Shown here one piece after another: positions 28,245-37,314 of a DNA stretch of 64,000 bases. Source of the DNA: Winogradskyella forsetii (GTDB lineage: Bacteria > Bacteroidota > Bacteroidia > Flavobacteriales > Flavobacteriaceae). Under the pieces are notes generated by a model that saw only the letters and a program-made list of their open reading frames with translations, was not told the origin of the DNA and did no database searches. How positions within the stretch are numbered: the first letter of the stretch is position 1; every line of letters begins with the position of its first letter. The stretch covers positions 2,320,001-2,384,000 of the forward strand of contig NZ_CP053348.1 of the NCBI RefSeq assembly GCF_013394595.1. The letters are read 5' to 3'. Both the position numbers and the translations under genes were made by a program.

Positions 28245-28649
28245 TTAGCGGCTTTCAGCCTTTTTATATTTGACATAGCCTTTATTAAATAGAAAATTTC
28301 CAATTAAGGTAAAACACAAAATTCCTAAAGCGTCGGCAATGAGGTCTATTATGTCTAAATTACGCTTAGGAAAATATATCTGACTCAATTCTTCGACTAG
28401 CACAAATACAGATACAAGTACGGATCCAAGTGGTACATTTTGACTCGAGAATACTGACCTGTTTTTAAATACCAGATTAGCTAGTAAAGTTAAAATTCCA
28501 TAGATAAAAAAATGACCTATTTTATCACCATAATAAATAGAATTTGAAAATTCAATAAATACATTTGGCGCCCCTTTATTGGCTTTATTTATTATCCAAA
28601 ATATAAAAATAACTAACGCTATTGTAATCCCTTTTAATACCTTATTCAT
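28245..28649 (-). CDS. VanZ-like membrane protein
   Basis: 134 residues with about four transmembrane helices. The VanZ-family core is visible in GDKIGHFFIYGILTLLANL (D-K-x-x-H-F) and FVLVEELSQIYFPKRNLDII followed by DLIADALGI. Family members are small integral membrane proteins named for the teicoplanin-resistance gene, but most have no known role. It lies downstream of the two-component genes on the same strand, separated by a terminator-like hairpin. Confidence 0.85.
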   Translation of the reverse strand: MNKVLKGITIALVIFIFWIINKANKGAPNVFIEFSNSIYYGDKIGHFFIYGILTLLANLVFKNRSVFSSQNVPLGSVLVSVFVLVEELSQIYFPKRNLDIIDLIADALGILCFTLIGNFLFNKGYVKYKKAESR

Positions 28650-28667
28650 TTATTCATCAATTCAAAC

Positions 28668-28697
28668 AAAAAAACCAGCTCATGAGAACTGGATTTT
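28668..28697 (-). terminator. hairpin with T run after the response regulator gene
   Basis: On the minus strand CCAG ... CTGG arms enclose the self-complementary CTCATGAG and are followed by seven or more Ts (an A run on the plus strand at 28668-28674). The stem has a small bulge. It fits an intrinsic terminator for the two-component operon ending at 28726. Confidence 0.55.
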
Positions 28698-28725
28698 TAT
28701 ATTCATATAAAAATTATTCTATAGG

Positions 28726-29436
28726 TTAGTTATCTCCATTAACAACCAACCTAAAGCCTTCACCATGGATATTCAAAATTTCAACATTAGGATCTGGTTT
28801 TAAGTATTTTCGCAATTTAGCAATGTAAACGTCCATACTACGAGAGGTAAAATAATTATCGTCTCTCCATATTTTGGTAAGCGCTAATTCCCTTGGCATT
28901 AAATCATTTTCGTGCAATGCCAACAAACGTAACAATTCGTTTTCTTTTGGAGATAGTTTTTCAGGATCTCCACCATCAAATTTTAAGAAACGCAGTTTAG
29001 AATTGAGGTCAAAACGACCGATCTTAAATTCAAATTGTTTACTATCTGCAACAGTATCCGTTGCTTTGCGTTGCATTATCGCTTTGATTTTCATCAATAA
29101 CACCTCACTGTCAAACGGTTTATTGAGATAGTCGTCCGCCCCTACTTTGTACCCTTTAAGCACATCTTCTTTCATCGCCTTTGCGGTTAGGAAAATGATT
29201 GGCACATCCGTATTTTTTTCACGTATTTCTTTCGCTAAGGTAAAACCATCTTTGTAAGGCATCATAACGTCTAAAATGCAAAGGTCGTAATCGTCCTTTT
29301 TGAACTTTTCAAATCCTTCCATACCATTTTTAGCATGGACTACATCATAATCGTTCATCATTAAATAATCTTTTAACACCGTTCCAAAATTTGGATCGTC
29401 TTCAACTAAAAGTATTTTTTTATTTTGTTCTTCCAT
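28726..29436 (-). CDS. OmpR-type response regulator
   Basis: 236 residues: receiver domain about 5-120 and winged-helix DNA-binding domain about 140-232. Acidic residues at VEDDPN, the phospho-acceptor D56 in CILDVMMP, T84 in IFLTAKA and K106 in YLNKPFDS are all present. The winged helix has LSPKENELLRLLALH and RSMDVYIAKLRKYLK. It resembles the Bacteroides RprY type. It is 10 bp downstream of its kinase gene, so they are one operon. Confidence 0.95.
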   Translation of the reverse strand: MEEQNKKILLVEDDPNFGTVLKDYLMMNDYDVVHAKNGMEGFEKFKKDDYDLCILDVMMPYKDGFTLAKEIREKNTDVPIIFLTAKAMKEDVLKGYKVGADDYLNKPFDSEVLLMKIKAIMQRKATDTVADSKQFEFKIGRFDLNSKLRFLKFDGGDPEKLSPKENELLRLLALHENDLMPRELALTKIWRDDNYFTSRSMDVYIAKLRKYLKPDPNVEILNIHGEGFRLVVNGDN

Positions 29437-29446
29437 AATTCGTTTT

Positions 29447-31012
29447 TTATGATATTAACGGCATCTTTACAATAAAAGTACTGCCTTTTCCTTTTTCACT
29501 TTCTACTGATATATGACCTTGATGGTCATCTACTATTCTTTTCACGTAAGCCAAACCTAATCCATGTCCTTTCACATTATGGACATTTCCTGTGTGCTCT
29601 CTATAAAATTTTTCGAACACACGCTTAGCAACTGCTTTAGACATTCCATTGCCTTGGTCGGCTATTTTTAATAGAATGCTATTACCAACATTTTCGGTAT
29701 ATACGTCAATTTTTGGTGCATCGTCTGAATATTTTATAGCATTGTCCAAAATATTGACGATCACATTTGTAAAATGGGTCTCATTTGCCAAAACCGATGA
29801 ATGTTCAGCATCCAAATGTGCTTTAACATAGCCTTTTCGATCCTCAACTATAAGTTCTACATGAGTAATCGCATCTTCAACTAAGTCGTGCAACTCATGC
29901 CGTTCCTTACTTATATTCAGTTCGTTTTTATCTAACTTAGATATACGCAATACATTTTCCACTTGGGCATGCATACGTTTGTTTTCTTCTTTTATCATTC
30001 CCAAGTAACGCAATACCTTTTCTTGGTCACTAAGTATCTTAGGATTCTTTATGGAGTCTAAAGCCAAGTTAATAGTCGCAATCGGTGTTTTAAACTCATG
30101 GGTCATATTATTAATAAAATCAGTTTTAATCTGCGATATTTGCCGTTGTTTAATTAACTGATAAATCGCACTGGTATAAGCAATAATTATAATACTGGTA
30201 AATATGATTGAAAGTACAATCATCCATAAAATTGACGATAACAAATACTTTTTCCGATCCGGAAAATCAACTAAAAGCTTATAACTGCTTTCGTTATTAT
30301 TGTCTAAAAAAACAGGTATTCCATAAGGATCTACATATTCAAAATTATCGGATTGAACTTTAGTTGCCAAATCATTGTCATAGATGGCAAATTCGAAATC
30401 AAGATTTATACCTTCATCTTCTAACTCACGCTTTAATAAAGTTTCAACTTGTTGTTTCGAAATTCTTTTATAAACCGGCTTATCCTTTAAAAAAGATTTA
30501 AAAGTATCCTCATACATTTGCTTATCCAGTGCTCCCAGTGAAGAATATTCCCTTAATCGCTTTTCCGGATCTATTCGTCTAACTCCATCAATGGTGGTTG
30601 TGTTATACGTTTCTGTAACACGCTCACTATACAATTTACTGATATTAAAACTATCTGCATCAATTTCAATGAACATGGATGGCACTCTAAAACGCTCTTC
30701 TAAAACGGTATTACGATGTATAATGGTTTTGTCGTTGATATCATCTTCATCCGTAATAAATAATTGTTTTATTATAGACGTGTCTGCCTTATTATCGTTG
30801 TTTAAATAAGGTTGGAGCCTCTCAAAATAGTCCCTGAACTCATAGTCCGCAATGGATTTAGACACATAACTTAACGACCGTTTTACACTCAGCGTAAAGT
30901 TTTTGTTCTCATTTTCTATACTATTATTTATAAAATATGATTGTACAAAAATAATTCCTATGAGCGATAAACTCATTAAGACTATCAATAACACGAATAG
31001 CTTTTTGCCCAT
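29447..31012 (-). CDS. sensor histidine kinase, partner of the adjacent OmpR regulator
   Basis: 521 residues. TM1 is at about 5-25, a periplasmic sensor spans about 30-255, and TM2 is WMIVLSIIFTSIIIIAYTSA. The H-box is NNMTHEFKTPIATI (phosphorylated histidine), the N-box is VNILDNAIKYS, and the G-boxes are ADQGNGMS and GHGLGLAYVKRI. The architecture matches RprX-type kinases. The signal sensed is unknown. It is followed by its response regulator after 10 bp. Confidence 0.95.
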   Translation of the reverse strand: MGKKLFVLLIVLMSLSLIGIIFVQSYFINNSIENENKNFTLSVKRSLSYVSKSIADYEFRDYFERLQPYLNNDNKADTSIIKQLFITDEDDINDKTIIHRNTVLEERFRVPSMFIEIDADSFNISKLYSERVTETYNTTTIDGVRRIDPEKRLREYSSLGALDKQMYEDTFKSFLKDKPVYKRISKQQVETLLKRELEDEGINLDFEFAIYDNDLATKVQSDNFEYVDPYGIPVFLDNNNESSYKLLVDFPDRKKYLLSSILWMIVLSIIFTSIIIIAYTSAIYQLIKQRQISQIKTDFINNMTHEFKTPIATINLALDSIKNPKILSDQEKVLRYLGMIKEENKRMHAQVENVLRISKLDKNELNISKERHELHDLVEDAITHVELIVEDRKGYVKAHLDAEHSSVLANETHFTNVIVNILDNAIKYSDDAPKIDVYTENVGNSILLKIADQGNGMSKAVAKRVFEKFYREHTGNVHNVKGHGLGLAYVKRIVDDHQGHISVESEKGKGSTFIVKMPLIS

Positions 31013-31084
31013 CAGTCAAATTTAACATTTTAACATTTAGTATAAATTAGGTTTAACCTAACGTTAACAAATGAAAGTTCTTTA

Positions 31085-31675
31085 TTATGGCTTTATTTTT
31101 TTGAGAATGTTTTTATGAATCTCATAGGCCTGTATTTTAGCCTCTTCCAAATCATTATTATAAATAACAAAATCAGATTTTTCAATCTTATCAGCATCAG
31201 ATAGCTGATTTTTTATGATGGACTTCACTTTTTCTTTTGAGACAGCATCGCGTTTCATAACACGGCTAATTCTTAAATCCTCGTTGGCAACGACTGTAAT
31301 GATATAGTTGTATTGATTTTCTAAATTATTTTCAAAAATGATTGCCGCCTCTTTTATGACATATTCGGTGTTTTGTTTTTTTAGCCAACGCTTAAAATGT
31401 GATGCTACTTTTGGGTGAACGATGGTGTTCATTCTAGAAAGTAAACGCTTATCATTAAAAATTTTTGAAGATAAGTACGGTCTATTCAACTGACCATCTT
31501 TGTACGCCTCTTTACCAAATAACTCAATCAATTTTCTTTTAATAACCTTTGAACGGTTCATTAAAGCCTTGGCCTCAGCGTCTGCGATATAAATAGGTAC
31601 TCCTAATGATTGAAAATAGTTAAGAATTGTTGTCTTCCCACTCCCTATACCTCCTGTTAGTCCAACTACTACCAT
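31085..31675 (-). CDS. coaE: dephospho-CoA kinase
   Basis: 196 residues; last step of coenzyme A synthesis. The P-loop is GLTGGIGSGKTT, with YIADAEAKAL (DxD-like segment), VHPKVASHFKRW, KEAAIIFENNLENQY and a C-terminal region SDFVIYNNDLEEAKIQ. It starts 1 bp after the YbbR gene's stop and lies upstream of the two-component operon on the same strand. coaBC, two steps earlier in the pathway, is also in the window at 42-43 kb. Confidence 0.95.
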   Translation of the reverse strand: MVVVGLTGGIGSGKTTILNYFQSLGVPIYIADAEAKALMNRSKVIKRKLIELFGKEAYKDGQLNRPYLSSKIFNDKRLLSRMNTIVHPKVASHFKRWLKKQNTEYVIKEAAIIFENNLENQYNYIITVVANEDLRISRVMKRDAVSKEKVKSIIKNQLSDADKIEKSDFVIYNNDLEEAKIQAYEIHKNILKKIKP

Positions 31676-31676
31676 G

Positions 31677-32639
31677 TTATAATTTTATAAAATCGATTCG
31701 TTTTTGTTTGATATTAACATGCTTTACAAAATCTGGTTTTTTAACCACCTTTGGTATTAAAAAGGTTTGTTCAGCTTCTAAGTCTGCATAATCACACTCA
31801 ACTTTAAAATCTGAATTTTTTATTCCATTATAATTTTCTAAATCTACATAGTAGGAAACGTTCACGGTTTTAGGAAAATAATTGATGGTGATATTTTGAG
31901 GCTGATTTCTGATGGTAATTGGTACTTCGGCTGTTCCTTCAGTAAACCGAGCAACCTTACCACGTACAGAAACTTCTTTCGGAAAAATTTCAATATTTTC
32001 AAAATTTGAAATATCCAGTTTTATCGTTTTTTTGATATCACTCTTTACGTCAGTTTCAACTAATTCTTCAGTAGAAATTGAAACAATTTTATTAACCTCA
32101 GAAGCAGCACCGACAATTTTTACACTATCGACGTTAAATTCAAAATCACCCTTTAAATCATAACCTACAGCATAGCCAATATTTTTTTTAAGTCTGACTG
32201 GAACTAATTTTGAAGCCCGTTTAGAATACGCTATCAAAAGCGAGTCTGGCATCAATGAAATCAGCTCAAAGGCATTACTCAATTGATTTTCGATAAGATA
32301 CCTGTGTTTTTGAACATCGAACTTAAAATGATTAGGTTGTAAAATCACTTCACTTTTGGAATCTACTAAAAGTGCCTTAGAACTCTTGAACATTAATGGT
32401 AGCAAAGAAAAACCTTTAGCTTCAACATAGGCATTGATATAATTGGCTGAATCATTTTTTATCAAAATTTCGTCATCGACATTAACCAAACTAACTTTTA
32501 GTTTTATGGTTTGTTTGTAATCGTTAGACAGTTTTGAAATGATTAAAAATACAAATGCAATGGCAAAGAAAAGACTAAAGCGCTGAACGCTTTTCTTCTT
32601 AAAGTGATCTCGTATATGCAATTTTTTCTTAGAATTCAT
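31677..32639 (-). CDS. YbbR/CdaR-like domain protein
   Basis: 320 residues. One transmembrane helix near the N-terminus (RFSLFFAIAFVFLIISKLS) is followed by an extracytoplasmic part with YbbR-type beta repeats (PVRLKKNIGYAVGYDLKG, VPITIRNQPQNITINYFPK, VNVSYYVDL). Regulators of diadenylate cyclase (CdaR) have this fold, but no cyclase gene is in the window. In Bacteroidota the gene is commonly next to coaE, as here. It shares an operon with the GT2 gene upstream and coaE downstream. Confidence 0.85.
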   Translation of the reverse strand: MNSKKKLHIRDHFKKKSVQRFSLFFAIAFVFLIISKLSNDYKQTIKLKVSLVNVDDEILIKNDSANYINAYVEAKGFSLLPLMFKSSKALLVDSKSEVILQPNHFKFDVQKHRYLIENQLSNAFELISLMPDSLLIAYSKRASKLVPVRLKKNIGYAVGYDLKGDFEFNVDSVKIVGAASEVNKIVSISTEELVETDVKSDIKKTIKLDISNFENIEIFPKEVSVRGKVARFTEGTAEVPITIRNQPQNITINYFPKTVNVSYYVDLENYNGIKNSDFKVECDYADLEAEQTFLIPKVVKKPDFVKHVNIKQKRIDFIKL

Positions 32640-32646
32640 TTATACA

Positions 32647-33648
32647 TTAGAAAAACAGTTGAGGAAATGAAGTCTCAGGTTTTCGACCTAAGACCACCAA
32701 ATAAAATGTTGATTTCAAAAACCCGTAGCCATATCCAAAAAATTGGATAAATATAGCCAACAACGCCTGAAATGCTACTACTATATTTTGATTTGAAATT
32801 AAAGCCAAAATAAAAGCGAGTGAAAAATAAAACCCATATAAATATAATGGAAAATTAATATGAAACAGCAACAAAAGGATTGAAGCTATAAACCCTAAAC
32901 TAAATACGGTAGGAAACCAATACACCATACTTTTTGAATTGGGATGCCATTGATTTAGAATCGGCCTTACCATTCCAAATTTATGAACTTGCTTATAAAA
33001 TTTAGACCATGAAACACGACGCTTATGAAATACAATAGCGGTTTCTATAAGTGTTGTTTTATATCCTAATTGGTGCAAGCGTAAGGATAAATCTGGATCT
33101 TCACCAGGATGAATTTTCCCAAATCCACCTGAAGCCAAAAATGCTTTTTTTGATAAACCCATATTAAAACTACGAGGTTGAAATTCGTCTATTTTTTGCT
33201 TACCTCCTCTGATCCCTCCTGTAGTTATAAACGACGTCATTGCGAAGTTTATGGCCTTTTGAAGATTAGAAAATGAAGCATGTGCCGCATCTGGTCCACC
33301 AAAACAATCGTAGTAAGAATGAGACAGAAAATTTTTCACTGCAGTTAAATAATTTGAAGGCAACAAAACGTCTGAATCCAAAATAATAAAATAGTTTCCC
33401 TTCGCTTTTTGCATGCCATAATTCCTAGAATCTCCTGGACCCGAATTTGGTTTAAAGTAATAAGAAATATTCAGTTCATCATTAAATTTCTCAATGACCG
33501 GTTCAGAGGTCTCCGAAGATCCATCCTCCACAATCACAATTTCATAATCGTGCTGACCTTCAAGATTTGAAAAACTTTCTAAAAGTTCCCTAACCTCATC
33601 AGGTCTGTTATAAACTGGAATGATAAAAGAAAAATCAATGGCTTTCAT
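32647..33648 (-). CDS. family 2 glycosyltransferase with C-terminal membrane segment
   Basis: 333 residues from the ATG at 33648 (MKAIDFSFIIPVYNRPDEV); an ATG 9 bp upstream is also in frame. The GT-A fold shows SFIIPVYNRP, EIVIVEDGSS, the DxD-like LDSDVLLP and GGFGKIHPGEDPDLSLRLHQ. After about residue 235 come three hydrophobic helices, so it is membrane-bound with a cytoplasmic catalytic domain. The sugar and acceptor are unknown. Confidence 0.92.
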   Translation of the reverse strand: MKAIDFSFIIPVYNRPDEVRELLESFSNLEGQHDYEIVIVEDGSSETSEPVIEKFNDELNISYYFKPNSGPGDSRNYGMQKAKGNYFIILDSDVLLPSNYLTAVKNFLSHSYYDCFGGPDAAHASFSNLQKAINFAMTSFITTGGIRGGKQKIDEFQPRSFNMGLSKKAFLASGGFGKIHPGEDPDLSLRLHQLGYKTTLIETAIVFHKRRVSWSKFYKQVHKFGMVRPILNQWHPNSKSMVYWFPTVFSLGFIASILLLLFHINFPLYLYGFYFSLAFILALISNQNIVVAFQALLAIFIQFFGYGYGFLKSTFYLVVLGRKPETSFPQLFF

Positions 33649-33654
33649 AGTGCA

Positions 33655-33662
33655 CAAAGGTA
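33655..33662 (-). promoter_or_regulatory. TAnnTTTG minus-7 box before the GT2 gene
   Basis: On the minus strand TACCTTTG ends 6 nt before the ATG at 33648, the same tight spacing as at smpB and deoD. It would drive the GT2-YbbR-coaE unit and favours the ATG at 33648 over the one 9 bp upstream, which would overlap the box. No clear minus-33 element. Confidence 0.35.
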
Positions 33663-33766
33663 ATTAAACCAAATGCAATTTTTAATACTTGTTATGGCTT
33701 TAAATCAATTGAATCCTGTTCTCTATAAAATGAGGAAATAAGATTTAATAAATGGATTTAAAGCAA

Positions 33767-33794
33767 AAAAAAGCCGCTAAAATTAGCGGCTTTT
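33767..33794 (-). terminator. strong intrinsic terminator after the 1099-residue T9SS protein gene
   Basis: Read on the minus strand, AAAAGCCGCTAA and TTAGCGGCTTTT form a near-perfect GC-centred stem with a tiny loop, followed by a run of Ts (A run at 33763-33770 on the plus strand). It lies about 25 bp after the stop at 33817 and separates this gene from the GT2 gene. Confidence 0.9.
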
Positions 33795-33816
33795 CAGAAC
33801 TTTTAATTGGATTAGG

Positions 33817-36800
33817 CTATTGCTTAATCACTCTAATTGTCTTAGTAACATTAGAAATAGTTACTTTAACAAAATAAGTACCAGTTTGTAAGTTAGACAT
33901 ATCTAAATCACTATCTACTGAATTAGGCATAGCTGTCAATACTTCTTGACCTAGCATGTTATACACTGCTACTTGCTCTATAGTATTCTGAGCATTTAAT
34001 GTCAATGCATTTTTAACTGGGTTTGGATGGTATGTGAATAAAGCCTCATTAACATCATCAATACTTAAATTGTCATCTACAGTAATTGGAGCTCCTGTAA
34101 CATCTAAAGACGCACATAGGTCATTATCGCCCACTAGCGTTAATACATCACCACCAGTTGTCGTTCCAAAAACAATAACACTTAGATCTAAATAGTTAGG
34201 ATCTGTATTATCTGTGGTCTCTGCAACTAAAGTGTGAATTGTATAGTCTCCAGTAGTTGTCACATCAAAACTAGGTGTTGCACCTGCTTGCTCGATTACT
34301 AAACTTGCTCCAGATGTCAGTACGTAAGTTACATCGTAATCCGTCGGTACTACGATATCTCCATTCGGTGTTGCACTTATTGTAGCTGTACCACCTACTA
34401 ATGATACTGGAGTTGCGTCAGCCGTTAGAGTACCTGCATCTGCTAGACATTCTTCTAACACTACAATTGGTGCCCCAGTTACATCTAGAGATGCACATAA
34501 ATCATTTGCACTTACAATATCTAAAACATCACCTCCAGTTGTCGTTCCAAAAACAATAACACTTAGGTCTAAATAGTTAGGATCCGTATTATCAGTAGTT
34601 TCTGCTACTAACGTATGAATTGTATAGTCTCCAGCAGCTGTAACATCAAAACTAGGTGTTGCACCTGCTTGCTCGATTACTAAATCAGCACCAGATGTTA
34701 ATACATAGGTTACATCATAATCTGTTGGTACTACGATATCACCGTTTGGCGTTGCACTTATTGTTGCTGTACCACCGGTCAATTCAACTGGTGTTGCATC
34801 TGCAGTTATAGTCCCTGCGTCTGCTGTACATACTGTTTCACAGGATACAGTCAATTGAAAATTACCAACATCATCTACCTGATAACCTCCTATCGCTACA
34901 TAATATGTTGTTGTACCATCTGATGTAAAAGATGTTTCTGCTGCATAATTTTCAGAAGCTCCACCACATTCGTCATAACCATCATCAATTAAAGTTAATG
35001 ACCCAGAAGTACCAGTATAAACAAAAATTTCCGTATCAAAATTTGTATTAGCAGTACCACATGTAGATAAGGTCACAATCTCTGATGCTCCTGTACCAGT
35101 GAAAGAGTACCAAACCCAAGGGGAGTCGTTATCAGCAGCTGTATTAGTCTCAACTGTAGTATCATCTGGTGCATCTGCTTCGTCTTGAGTTGCGCCTAAG
35201 GTAGTACCAGTTATTATACTTCCACAATCGATAACTATGGCATCCGCAAATAAATCATTATCTGGAACAGGTGGCGGAGAAACTACCAACTCACCAGAAA
35301 CGTAATTTGTACCATCCCAAAAATTTCCATCTGAACTTCCTGGGTTAATACCACCATATGTAAAAGGTCCGTCCTCAATACTAAATCTACTGACGTAATA
35401 ATATGTATCTGGATCTAAACCAGAACCTATTTCTGCAAAATATTCGTCATTATTACCATTGTCAGAATTATAATCCGCAACAACCCATGTCCAACCTGTT
35501 TCAAAATCAGCTGTAGTTGTGGCATCTGTTGTATTGTAACCTATCCAAGCTTCAATATTATCAACTTGACCCGCTGGTTCAGTAACGCCTGCCTCAAATA
35601 CTTGGGCGTAGGCTTCAAAATTATCTCCTTCTGAAATAGCTCCAGAATTTGGAAATTGTAAGTTACAAAAATCAACCGTATTCGTTGGTTGTGTACCAAT
35701 GCATATATCAAAAGTTGCTTGCGCTGTAAATGCAATTGACGATGACCAACCATATACTCTAACATAATAAGTAGTAGCAACGGTAAGGTCTGTTAAATTT
35801 AGCGTGTTAGGATCTGAAGTATCCACAAACACAAGGCCAGCACAACCACCAGTTGCATCATAAACTGCCATTCCCATATCTGTAGAAGTAGGTGCTTGAT
35901 CAGGAACGTCAGTAACATTTAATAGAGAAACTCTATGATCAGTACTGGTTGCAACAAAGCTAAACCAAACATCATTATTTGGAGTACCACTTGTGCCAGC
36001 GTCGTCCTCAGATGATGCAGTTGCACCAAGAGTAGTACCAGGAGTTACCGTACCACATTCGTAACCCGCATTTACAGTTAATGCAATGGCATCTGCACAT
36101 TCGTCATTTGTAGGTGGTGTGGTGAGTGTAGTAAATGACTCAGGACCAACTAAAGCTGTTGCAGTTGCATCACAGAAACCTGTAACGTACACATCGTAAT
36201 CAGTTGTTATTGATAAACCAGTAACATTCTCAGGTGAACCTGTAGCCGAAGCGTTAGAATAAACAGGTGTATCTGAATCTGCAGCACTTTCGCCGTCCAA
36301 ATAAACTTCAACTAGGAAACTATCATTACCAGTTCCAGGTGTAAAAGTAACATCAACAGAGGTAGATGCGACATTTTCTACATCAAGATCGGTAACATCC
36401 GAACATGAAGCTGTGGTAGTAAAAGATTCTGCACCAACCAGCTCACTAGTGGTTGTTGCTCCACTACAATTCGCTGTAATATAAGCATCGTAATCCGTAG
36501 ATTCAGAAAGCCCAGTTATTGAAACTGTTGTACCAACCACGTTAGCATTTGAAAAAACTGGTGTGTTAGCATCTGCTGCACTTTCTCCTGCAAGATAAAC
36601 TTCAACATTGAAATCTACAGTTACCACACCGCTATCTGTCCATGATAAATCTGCAGTAGTATCCATAATATTCGATACCTCAAAATCTTCTGGTGCTGGA
36701 CAAGCGTCTGCAGCTGCCGTTAAATCTTGAATCGTAGTTACCCTACAACCACTTCCAACATATGTACATGAAGCATCTTCTGACCAATTTAAATGTAAAC

Positions 36801-37116
36801 CCGTAACACCTGCTGGTGCTATAAATGTAAATGGACTTGCACCGTGATCAATAACTGAATCATCAGCAGCGTTCTCTACAGTAACATAAAGATCTACACC
36901 TGCCAAAGTTATAGAAACTTCATATTCGTTACCAGCCACAATGCCATCAACTGCTGAAAATTCTGTGGTATAGTTACAAGTACTTATACCTGTTAAGTCC
37001 CCATCCGCATCAACAGTAATAACGCTAGAAGGAAATTGACCTCCACCTGGACCACATTGTGCCCAAGTAAAACTCGAAATCATTAATGTTAAAAATAAAA
37101 ATGTAATTTTTTTCAT
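33817..37116 (-). CDS. large multidomain T9SS-secreted protein with fibronectin III domains
   Basis: 1099 residues with a signal peptide (MKKITFLFLTLMISSFTWAQ). Two Fn3-like domains occur at about 140-330 (ADLSWTDSGVVTVDFNVEVY, SVDVTFTPGTGNDSFLVEVY). Two related beta domains begin NDECADAIALTVNAG and NDLFADAIVIDCG with GTTLGAT motifs. Two nearly identical 127-residue repeats follow. A T9SS type A sorting domain ends the protein (YHPNPVKNALTLNA ... GTYFVKVTISNVTKTIRVIKQ). It is exported to the cell surface or medium; its role is unknown. Confidence 0.9.
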   Translation of the reverse strand: MKKITFLFLTLMISSFTWAQCGPGGGQFPSSVITVDADGDLTGISTCNYTTEFSAVDGIVAGNEYEVSITLAGVDLYVTVENAADDSVIDHGASPFTFIAPAGVTGLHLNWSEDASCTYVGSGCRVTTIQDLTAAADACPAPEDFEVSNIMDTTADLSWTDSGVVTVDFNVEVYLAGESAADANTPVFSNANVVGTTVSITGLSESTDYDAYITANCSGATTTSELVGAESFTTTASCSDVTDLDVENVASTSVDVTFTPGTGNDSFLVEVYLDGESAADSDTPVYSNASATGSPENVTGLSITTDYDVYVTGFCDATATALVGPESFTTLTTPPTNDECADAIALTVNAGYECGTVTPGTTLGATASSEDDAGTSGTPNNDVWFSFVATSTDHRVSLLNVTDVPDQAPTSTDMGMAVYDATGGCAGLVFVDTSDPNTLNLTDLTVATTYYVRVYGWSSSIAFTAQATFDICIGTQPTNTVDFCNLQFPNSGAISEGDNFEAYAQVFEAGVTEPAGQVDNIEAWIGYNTTDATTTADFETGWTWVVADYNSDNGNNDEYFAEIGSGLDPDTYYYVSRFSIEDGPFTYGGINPGSSDGNFWDGTNYVSGELVVSPPPVPDNDLFADAIVIDCGSIITGTTLGATQDEADAPDDTTVETNTAADNDSPWVWYSFTGTGASEIVTLSTCGTANTNFDTEIFVYTGTSGSLTLIDDGYDECGGASENYAAETSFTSDGTTTYYVAIGGYQVDDVGNFQLTVSCETVCTADAGTITADATPVELTGGTATISATPNGDIVVPTDYDVTYVLTSGADLVIEQAGATPSFDVTAAGDYTIHTLVAETTDNTDPNYLDLSVIVFGTTTGGDVLDIVSANDLCASLDVTGAPIVVLEECLADAGTLTADATPVSLVGGTATISATPNGDIVVPTDYDVTYVLTSGASLVIEQAGATPSFDVTTTGDYTIHTLVAETTDNTDPNYLDLSVIVFGTTTGGDVLTLVGDNDLCASLDVTGAPITVDDNLSIDDVNEALFTYHPNPVKNALTLNAQNTIEQVAVYNMLGQEVLTAMPNSVDSDLDMSNLQTGTYFVKVTISNVTKTIRVIKQ
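34082..34830 (-). repeat. 381-bp tandem duplication inside the T9SS protein gene
   Basis: Two copies with a 381-bp period (127 residues) share long identical stretches, such as the bases around 34160-34180 and 34541-34561. The encoded units both contain TATISATPNGDIVVPTDYD and FGTTTGGDVL. The few differences suggest a recent duplication or ongoing gene conversion. Confidence 0.88.
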
Positions 37117-37292
37117 AAAAAATATTATTAAGTTAGTATTCCTCTAAAAATATGTTAATTATTTAAAATAAAATTAGCTTTAACCTTCAAATCGTTCAAG
37201 CGTAGAAAACGTCGATAAAAGTTCAACATTATTAATTAAAAAAACTGCCAGTTAATGGCTACATTAAAAAAGCTCTGAGAAGCGTTAAAATT

Positions 37293-37308
37293 TTTATCGA
37301 ATGATAAA
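37293..37308 (-). terminator. weak AT-rich hairpin after the CRTAC1-like gene
   Basis: TTTATC-GAAT-GATAAA forms a 6-bp stem 7 bp beyond the minus-strand stop at 37315, with a short T run on either side. It could be a weak bidirectional terminator. Confidence 0.35.
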
Positions 37309-37314
37309 TTTTTT

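Noticed and set aside
34082..34830. CRISPR-like array
   Set aside because: The repeats are long, adjacent, coding and in frame; no short repeats with unique spacers occur anywhere in the window.
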